The position numbers were made by a program, and so were the translations under genes. Of a stretch of 64,000 nucleotides of DNA, positions 58,549 through 64,000 are shown in pieces. Source of the stretch: Streptomyces liangshanensis. Its GTDB lineage: Bacteria; Actinomycetota; Actinomycetes; Streptomycetales; Streptomycetaceae. Below the pieces are notes generated by a model. It saw nothing but the letters and a program-made list of their open reading frames with translations. It did not search any database and was not told the DNA's origin. The first letter of the stretch is position 1; every line of letters starts with the position of its first letter. The stretch spans positions 3,851,001 to 3,915,000 of the forward strand of contig NZ_CP050177.1 in assembly GCF_011694815.1 (NCBI RefSeq). Reading direction: 5' to 3'.

Positions 58549-59247
58549 TCAGGGGGTCGGCTGCGCCGGGACGTCCGCGTAGCGCTGGATCCACGCGTGC
58601 ATGGCGATCGCCGCCGCCGCGCCCGCGTTGATCGAGCGCGTCGAGCCGAACTGCGCGATCGAGCACACCATCGCCGCGTGCTCCCTGGCCTCCTCGGTCA
58701 GACCGGGGCCCTCCTGCCCGAAGAGCAGGACACAGCGGCGCGGCAGCTCGGTGCGCTCCAGCGGTACGGCCCCGGGCAGGTTGTCGATCCCGATGATCGG
58801 CAGGCCCTCGGCCGCCGCCCAGGCCGTCAGCCCGGCGGTGTCGGCGTGGTGGCGCACGTGCTGGTAGCGGTCGGTGACCATCGCCCCGCGCCGGTTCCAG
58901 CGCCGCCGCCCCACGATGTGGATCTCCCGGGCGAGGAAGGCGTTGGCGGTACGGACCACGGATCCGATGTTGAAGTCGTGGCCCCAGTTCTCCACCGCCA
59001 CGTGGAAGTCGTGCCGCCGGGTGTCGAGGTCGGCGACGATCGCCTCGTGCGTCCAGTACCGGTAGCCGTCGACGACGTTGCGCCGGTCGCCGCCGGCCAG
59101 CAGCTCGGGGTCGTACCGCTCACCCCGCGGCCAGGGCTCCGGATGGGGTCCGACCCCGATCTCCTTGCCGAACCCGTCGTCGTACTGGACGGGGGCTTCG
59201 TCGTCCCCGACGGGGGCGTCGTCCCGGACCCGTGCTTCGCTGCTCAC
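58549..59247 (-). CDS. SpoU/TrmH-family RNA 2'-O-methyltransferase
   Basis: 232 residues. S-adenosylmethionine-dependent methyltransferase with a trefoil-knot fold: motif 1 NIGSVVRTANAFLA, motif 2 LLFGQEGPGL, motif 3 STRSINAGAAAAIAMHAW. Methylates rRNA or tRNA ribose; the exact position is not predictable. Residues 1-35 are acidic and probably flexible. GTG 59247 overlaps the stop of the HTTM gene (GTGA), so the upstream gene is likely in the same transcript. Confidence 0.88.
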   Translation of the reverse strand: MSSEARVRDDAPVGDDEAPVQYDDGFGKEIGVGPHPEPWPRGERYDPELLAGGDRRNVVDGYRYWTHEAIVADLDTRRHDFHVAVENWGHDFNIGSVVRTANAFLAREIHIVGRRRWNRRGAMVTDRYQHVRHHADTAGLTAWAAAEGLPIIGIDNLPGAVPLERTELPRRCVLLFGQEGPGLTEEAREHAAMVCSIAQFGSTRSINAGAAAAIAMHAWIQRYADVPAQPTP

Positions 59248-60521
59248 CCCACGAGAGTACGGGGCTCCGCCTCCCGCTCGCCCCGCTGCCCGGGCAGGGC
59301 GGGAGTCCGGCGGGACAGCCGGCGCCACCGCCCCGACACCCGGTCCCCGAGCCACCGCAGGAAGGGGGTCGGGAGGAACACGGCGTCGGCGGCGATCATC
59401 GCCAGGGAGAAGAACGGCAGCCCGAGCAGCACCGCGATGCCCAGGTGCTCCATGATCATCGCGACCAGCAGGACGTTCTTGACCCGCCGGTTGAAGAGCG
59501 TGAACGGGAAGGCGACCTGGACCACGACCGTCCCGTACGTCACCAGCATCACCACCACCCCGCTGGCGGCGAGGATGCCCGACAGGGCGGGCCAGGGCGT
59601 GAAGTAGTCCAGCTTGAGCGGGAAGTACAGGGCCGTGCCGTCCTGCCAGCGCGTGCCCTGGATCTTGTACCAGCCGGCGGTCGCGTACACGAGGCAGACC
59701 TCGGCCATGATGACCGCGAGACCGGCGTTGTGGAGGATGTTCGCGAGGACGTCGAGCAGCGCGCGCGGCTGCCCGCCCGGCGCGTAGTGCCCCGTCAGCC
59801 ACCACAACCCCTGCGCCGCCCACGCGCCCCAGAACAGGACCGCGAGCCACGTCTCGATCCGGAACCGGTCCGCCGTCAGGGTCGCGACCAGGAGCAGGGC
59901 GCCCATGGCCACCCACAGGACAGGACCGACCCGGTCCCGTACGGCACCGGTCCGCTCCCGCACGGCACTGGCCCGGGCCGCGCGCCGGGCGTCCAGCGAC
60001 CAGACCTGGCCGCAGCGGGTCACCACGAGGTAGATCGCCATCAGGTGGATGATGTTGTCGCCGCCGTCGCCCATGAAGATGCTGCGGTTCTGGAGCGACA
60101 GCACGCCGAACATGAACAGCACCGACATCGTGCGCGTCCGCCAGCCGAGCGCCAGCAGCGCGGCCGACAGCACGGCCACCGCGAAGACGATCTCGAACCA
60201 GACCTCGCTGTCCGACCACATCAGCCCGCTGAACGCGCCGTTCCTGGCGATCAGCTGCTGGGCCATGGTCCAGCTCCACGGCCCTTCCGGCCCGTACAGC
60301 TCCCGGCGGTTGGGCAGTTCCCGCAGCAGGAAGAGGAGCCACGTCCCGGCGACCCCGATCCGGACGACCGCGCTCTGGTACGGGCCGAGAGCCGTCCCCG
60401 TGACACGCCGGATCGCGTACGCGGCCTTCCGCGCCGCCCACTCCCCGCCCACCGCGCCGCCGCCGACCCGTGCGTCGGGACCCGCCGTCCCGGCCCCGCT
60501 CACCCGCCCGTCCCCGCTCAC
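59244..60521 (-). CDS. HTTM-domain multi-pass membrane protein (vitamin K gamma-carboxylase-like)
   Basis: 425 residues with about eight hydrophobic segments. The HTTM domain starts near residue 45 (LGPYQSAVVRIGVAGTWLLFLL) and shows NRSIFMGDGGDNIIHLM (acidic motif) and YATAGWYKIQGTRWQDGTALYF (the Lys-containing region important in gamma-carboxylases). Relatives carboxylate glutamate in vitamin-K-dependent proteins, or act on unknown substrates. The GTG start overlaps the stop of the DUF5819 gene; its own stop overlaps the SpoU start. Exact activity unknown. Confidence 0.83.
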   Translation of the reverse strand: MSGDGRVSGAGTAGPDARVGGGAVGGEWAARKAAYAIRRVTGTALGPYQSAVVRIGVAGTWLLFLLRELPNRRELYGPEGPWSWTMAQQLIARNGAFSGLMWSDSEVWFEIVFAVAVLSAALLALGWRTRTMSVLFMFGVLSLQNRSIFMGDGGDNIIHLMAIYLVVTRCGQVWSLDARRAARASAVRERTGAVRDRVGPVLWVAMGALLLVATLTADRFRIETWLAVLFWGAWAAQGLWWLTGHYAPGGQPRALLDVLANILHNAGLAVIMAEVCLVYATAGWYKIQGTRWQDGTALYFPLKLDYFTPWPALSGILAASGVVVMLVTYGTVVVQVAFPFTLFNRRVKNVLLVAMIMEHLGIAVLLGLPFFSLAMIAADAVFLPTPFLRWLGDRVSGRWRRLSRRTPALPGQRGEREAEPRTLVG

Positions 60522-61225
60522 CGGCCCGCCTCCGTACGACCGTTCCGCACGCCCCCGGGAAGGTCCGCGGAGGTCACGCTCCACCAGGGGCACACCCGGT
60601 AGGTGGGCCGCGTGTCGAACTTCGTCCTGCTCCAGGCGGGCGCGTCCACGGTCGTCGAGACGGACCTGACCTGGATCCGCTGCACGGGACCGCCCAGCCG
60701 GTGGTCCGCCAGCCGGAGCATCACTATCCGCCGCAGGTACTGCTCGGAGAGCTGCCCGCGCACCCCCTGCGCACGGTTCTGCGCGTCGTGGGAGCCGGTG
60801 AAGAAGTCCCAGCCGCGGCGCAGCTCGTTCTGGTCGACGTGGCTCGGGAGGGGATTGCCCCGTATCGCCGCGCCGTCCTCGGCGGAGAGGTCGATCCAGT
60901 CGGTGGTCGTCCGCTCGCCGTCCGGCGCCGCGACCTCGGCCCGCACCTGCACGGCGATGTTCTGCTGGAGGGGGTTGGGCGCGAAGAGCTTCCAGTTCTG
61001 CTCGAACTCGGGGTAGATCCAGTTGTCCACGGCCTCGCCGTACTGCTTGGAGACGGTGTTGGACGGGGCCACGTGCAGGAAGACCATGCCGAGGTGCACG
61101 CAGGCCAGCACGCCGACGACCCCGAGCGCGAGGGCGGCCACCACCTGGTACGGAAGGGAGAGGCCGGCTATGCCCGCGCCGGGCTTCGGCCCGGCCTTCA
61201 CACCCTCGTGGTCGTACGAATCCAT
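60518..61225 (-). CDS. DUF5819 single-pass membrane protein
   Basis: 235 residues. One N-terminal membrane segment (~25-50, YQVVAALALGVVGVLACVHLGMVFLHV) then an outside domain of ~180 residues beginning PSNTVSKQYGEAVDNWIYPEFEQNWKLFAPNP. The latter block is typical of DUF5819, a family that I recall as being usually coupled with HTTM genes. No enzyme motif. ATG at 61225. It is translationally coupled to the HTTM gene and is probably its partner; that is inference. Confidence 0.83.
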   Translation of the reverse strand: MDSYDHEGVKAGPKPGAGIAGLSLPYQVVAALALGVVGVLACVHLGMVFLHVAPSNTVSKQYGEAVDNWIYPEFEQNWKLFAPNPLQQNIAVQVRAEVAAPDGERTTTDWIDLSAEDGAAIRGNPLPSHVDQNELRRGWDFFTGSHDAQNRAQGVRGQLSEQYLRRIVMLRLADHRLGGPVQRIQVRSVSTTVDAPAWSRTKFDTRPTYRVCPWWSVTSADLPGGVRNGRTEAGR

Positions 61226-61266
61226 CCCACCTCAATCGCCGCCCGCGAACGGTCCCCGGCCCCGGG

Positions 61267-61611
61267 TCAGAGCACGAACGCCGGGCTGCCGCCGTCGCTG
61301 ACCATCGGACGCCCCGCGCCGTCCCAGGCGAGCATGCCGCCGTCCACGTTGACCGCGTCGACGCCCTGCTGCACCAGATACTGCGTGACCTGCGCGGAAC
61401 GGCCACCGACCCGGCACATCACATATGCCTTCCGCCCGTCGGCCACGGCCTCGGTCACCTCGCCGAACCGGCCGACGAAGTCACTCATCGGCACGTGCAG
61501 CGCGCCCTCGACATGGCCGGCCGCCCATTCGTCGGCCTCCCGGACGTCCAGCACCAAGCCGTCGGACGGAACCGCCGCGACGTCCACGGAGGGCAGCGGG
61601 GCGAAGTTCAT
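61267..61611 (-). CDS. Rhodanese-like sulfurtransferase
   Basis: 114 residues, single rhodanese domain: LVLDVREADEWAAGHVEGALHVPMSDF and the active-site loop VMCRVGGRSAQVTQYL with catalytic Cys. Transfers persulfide sulfur, cytoplasmic (no signal peptide). The ATG at 61611 gives the correct N-terminus; the frame is open further upstream but shows no domain. 41 bp before the DUF5819 start on the same strand; likely the first gene or an independent unit. Confidence 0.9.
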   Translation of the reverse strand: MNFAPLPSVDVAAVPSDGLVLDVREADEWAAGHVEGALHVPMSDFVGRFGEVTEAVADGRKAYVMCRVGGRSAQVTQYLVQQGVDAVNVDGGMLAWDGAGRPMVSDGGSPAFVL

Positions 61612-61700
61612 GGGTGTCGCCTTCTCTCGTACCTGTCTGGTCTGTGTGTCCGGTCCCGGCTCCGACTCCGGCTCCGGGAACCGGTCCCGACCCCGGAAAC

Positions 61701-62624
61701 CTACCGCGCCAGCTCCGCCAACCGGGCCTCTCGCTCGGAGACCTCCGCGAGCAACTGCTCGGCGATCTCCTCCAGCAGCCGGTCCGGATCGTCGGGCGCC
61801 ATCCGCAGCATCGCGCCGATGGCGCTCTCCTCCAGCTCCTTGGCGACCAGCGTGAGCAGCTCCTTGCGGTGCGAGAGCCACTCCAGCCGGGCGTACAGCT
61901 CCTCGCTCTCGCTGCGCCGGTGCTCCTCGGGCGCGGGACCCGCCGCCCACTCCTCGGTCAGCTCCCGCAGCAGCGGCTCGTCCCCGCGCCCGTACGCGGC
62001 GTTGACCCGCGTGATGAACTCCTCGCGCCGGGCCCGCTCCTTGTCGTCCTGCGCCAGGTCCGGGTGCGCCTTGCGCGCCAGCTCGCGGTAGAGCTTGCGC
62101 GCCTCGTCACTCGGCCTGACCCGCTTGGGCGGCCGTACGGGCTGGTCGGTGAGCATCGCCGCCGCCTCGGGCGACAGCCCCTCCGAGTCGAGCCAGTCGT
62201 GGAACAGCTCCTCCACGCCCGGCATGGGCTGCACCAGCGCGCGGGCCTCCTCGGCCCTGCGTACGTCCTCCGGATCGCCGGTACGGGCCGCCCGCGCCTC
62301 GGCGATCATCGCGTCCAGCTCGTCGAGCCTCGCGTACATCGGCCCGAGCCGCTGGTGGTGCAGCCGGGAGAAGTTCTCCACCTCGACCCGGAAGGTCTCC
62401 AACGCGATCTCGAACTCGATGAGCGCCTGCTCGGCGGCGCGCACGGCCTTCTCCAGCCGCGCTTCGGGCCGGGGCACGGCACCCTCGGCCACGCCGGCCG
62501 GACCGCCGCCCGCGTCCACCGGATCGCTCGCCACGCCGGCCGTCGCGCCCGGCGCGCGTGTCGCGTCCTGTACGTCCTGCTCGTCGTCGTTACGGATCGT
62601 CGGCTCCCCAGGGGCGTCGTGCAT
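61701..62624 (-). CDS. J-domain-containing protein
   Basis: 307 residues. Central J-like helices (~170-220) with the HPD tripeptide in ELARKAHPDLAQ, flanked by long coiled-coil-type helices (~55-115: LEKAVRAAEQALIEFEIALETFRVEVENF; and ~225-300: EELYARLEWLSHRKELLTLV). J domains activate DnaK ATPase; here the adjacent coiled coils suggest a scaffold or client-binding role. N-terminal ~50 residues Ala/Gly/Pro/Asp-rich. ATG 62624 with a GTG 62627 alternative. Confidence 0.82.
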   Translation of the reverse strand: MHDAPGEPTIRNDDEQDVQDATRAPGATAGVASDPVDAGGGPAGVAEGAVPRPEARLEKAVRAAEQALIEFEIALETFRVEVENFSRLHHQRLGPMYARLDELDAMIAEARAARTGDPEDVRRAEEARALVQPMPGVEELFHDWLDSEGLSPEAAAMLTDQPVRPPKRVRPSDEARKLYRELARKAHPDLAQDDKERARREEFITRVNAAYGRGDEPLLRELTEEWAAGPAPEEHRRSESEELYARLEWLSHRKELLTLVAKELEESAIGAMLRMAPDDPDRLLEEIAEQLLAEVSEREARLAELAR

Positions 62625-62799
62625 CACCCGTCCAGCGTACGGGCGATCGAACCCGCCCCCGCCCCGTTCGACCCCACCACGGCCCCGCTCACGCCCGCCA
62701 CCGCCCCGTTCGCGCCCGCCACGACCCCGGAGACCGCCCGGGCCCGCCCCCGGAGACCGCCAACGGCGCCCGCAGCCCCGGGCCCGGCGGGCGCCGGCG

Positions 62800-64000
62800 T
62801 CACACGCCCAGCTCCGCCGCGATCCGCCCGCTCCTGACCGCCGCCACCAGCTCCGCGTGATCCGCTTCCGTACGGTCCGCGTACGCCACCGCGAAGGCCG
62901 CCACCGCGACGTCCAGCTCCTCGTTCTTGCCGCAGTACCCGGCGATCAGCCGGGGATCCACGCTGTGCGCGTGCGCCCGCGCCAGCAGCGCCCCGGTCAT
63001 CCGCCCGTAGTCGTCGATCTGGTCGGCGGGCAGCGCGGCCGGGTCCACACTCCCCTTGCGGTTCCTGAACTGCCGTACCTGGTACGGCCTGCCCGCCACC
63101 GTCGTCCAGCCCAGCAGGCTGTCGCTGACCACCTGCATCCGCTTCTGCCCGAGCACCACCCGGCGCCCCTCGTGCGTCTCCTCCGGCACCTCGAACCCGG
63201 CGGCCGGCAGGTACGGCAGCAGGGCCGAACCGCGCGCCTCCTTCACCTGGAGCACCAGCGGCTCCCCCCGGTGGTCGAGGAGCAGCACCACGTACGACCG
63301 CGTCCCGACGCTGCCGGTGCCGACGACCCGGAACGCCACGTCGTGGATCGCGTACCGCGCGAGCAGCGGCAGCCGGTCCTCCGACAACGTCCCCAGATAC
63401 TCCTCCAGCGAGGCCGCGACGGCCGCCGCCTCCTCGTCCGGCACCCGCCGCAGAACGGGCGGGGCGTCCACGAAGCGCCGCGTACCGCTCCCGCGCCCGC
63501 CCGCGCCCGGCGCACCGTCGGCCTCCGGCACGGCCTCGGTCGACCGGGCGGCGAACCGGGCGCTCGTGTTGTTGCGCGCCTTCTCCGAGACCCGCTCCAG
63601 CGTGCCGGCCAGATCCCGCGCGTCGGCGTGCGAGACCAACCGCTCGTCGGCGATCGCGTTCCACGCGTCGAGCGCGGGGAGCTTCGCCAGCAGCCTCATC
63701 GTGCGCCGGTACGAACCCACCGCGTCGCAGGCGCCGCGCCGGCACGTCTCCTCGTCCGCGCCCGCCTCACGACCGGCCAGGACCAGCGACGTCGCGAGGC
63801 GCTTGACGTCCCACTCCCAGGGGCCGACGACGGTCTCGTCGAAGTCGTTGAGGTCGATGACCAGTTGGCCGCGTGAGTCCCCGTACAGACCGAAGTTCGC
63901 CGCGTGCGCGTCCCCGCAGATCTGCGCGCCGACCCCGGTGACCGGGGTGCCCACCAGGTCATGGGCCATCAGCCCGGCCGAACCCCGCAGGAACGCGAAG
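62800..64000 (-). CDS. DUF2252 family protein (5' end cut by window edge)
   Basis: About 400 residues visible; the frame continues open through base 64000, reading FAFLRGSAGLMAHDL at the edge. Kinase-like blocks: CGDAHAANFGLYG (catalytic HxxN type), IDLNDFDETVVGPWEWDVKRLATSLVLAGRE and, later, VVGTGSVGTRSYVVLLL, QVKEARGS. DUF2252 proteins look like inactive or divergent protein kinases of unknown substrate. An internal Gly/Ser/Arg-rich insertion (~150-165) is present. The gene's true start is beyond the window. Confidence 0.85.
   Translation of the reverse strand, partial: FAFLRGSAGLMAHDLVGTPVTGVGAQICGDAHAANFGLYGDSRGQLVIDLNDFDETVVGPWEWDVKRLATSLVLAGREAGADEETCRRGACDAVGSYRRTMRLLAKLPALDAWNAIADERLVSHADARDLAGTLERVSEKARNNTSARFAARSTEAVPEADGAPGAGGRGSGTRRFVDAPPVLRRVPDEEAAAVAASLEEYLGTLSEDRLPLLARYAIHDVAFRVVGTGSVGTRSYVVLLLDHRGEPLVLQVKEARGSALLPYLPAAGFEVPEETHEGRRVVLGQKRMQVVSDSLLGWTTVAGRPYQVRQFRNRKGSVDPAALPADQIDDYGRMTGALLARAHAHSVDPRLIAGYCGKNEELDVAVAAFAVAYADRTEADHAELVAAVRSGRIAAELGV

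Noticed and set aside
1..64000. Prophage, insertion sequence or integrated element
   Set aside because: No transposase, integrase, inverted terminal repeats with target duplication, or composition break was found.

Overview
The window is high-GC (about 70% or more by eye), with strong third-position G/C bias, GTG starts and long antisense open frames. Gene content is that of a Streptomyces chromosome. From memory, gene order resembles the stretch around SCO3790-SCO3838 of S. coelicolor, which lies beside oriC; a perfect 14-bp ParB site (parS) at 47512-47525 and a one-mismatch copy at 42462-42475 fit an origin-proximal position. No tRNA, rRNA, insertion sequence, prophage or CRISPR array was seen. 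Synteny and family names come from recall and visual reading, not from searches.

Layout. 1-9.8 kb: tail of an unrecognised gene, a Tat-exported PhoX-type phosphatase with a candidate PHO box, a vWA-domain protein with a very long low-complexity arm, metG, a lipoprotein L,D-transpeptidase-like enzyme and aspS. 10-19 kb: a PAS-GAF-PP2C-ATPase phosphatase, an AI-2E family permease ending in an intergenic repeat, a pirin, an SseB-like protein, an acyl-CoA dehydrogenase, an M18 aminopeptidase and a small DUF6458 membrane protein. 19-29 kb: a thioredoxin/NHL protein, a secreted beta-propeller/Ig protein, a nitrilase-family hydrolase, a mycothiol-dependent isomerase-type protein, a GntR-MFS pair, a D,D-carboxypeptidase and a GNAT acetyltransferase. 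29-34 kb: first branched-chain 2-oxoacid dehydrogenase cluster (bkdA-B-C) divergent from a NarL-type response regulator. 34-45 kb: a split-barrel flavin protein, a phosphotransferase, two divergent transmembrane Ser/Thr kinases, a Ser/Pro-rich surface protein, a PadR regulator with an ABC exporter pair, and the proteasome activator Bpa. 45-50 kb: quinone oxidoreductase, K+ channel, moeA and a mobA-like gene. 50-58.5 kb: second bkd cluster, an Lrp/AsnC regulator, a TetR regulator, a two-domain 3-hydroxyacyl-CoA dehydrogenase and paaN. 58.5-64 kb: an overlapping SpoU / HTTM / DUF5819 set, a rhodanese, a J-domain protein and a DUF2252 protein cut by the window edge.

How the genes work together. 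The clearest functional block is acyl-CoA supply and turnover: two complete bkd clusters convert branched 2-oxoacids to acyl-CoA starters, while paaN, the hydroxyacyl-CoA dehydrogenase and the acyl-CoA dehydrogenase belong to CoA-thioester catabolism. A 14-bp TetR-type motif (ACCGAYYGTTCGGT-like) sits in the promoter spacer of both paaN and the second bkd cluster, 3 kb apart, which suggests that the TetR gene between them controls both units. Cell-envelope functions (L,D-transpeptidase, D,D-carboxypeptidase, kinases, secreted proteins) and protein turnover (Bpa) fill much of the rest. Several genes lack a Shine-Dalgarno sequence but have a -10-like hexamer about 7 nt before the start codon, as expected for leaderless mRNAs.
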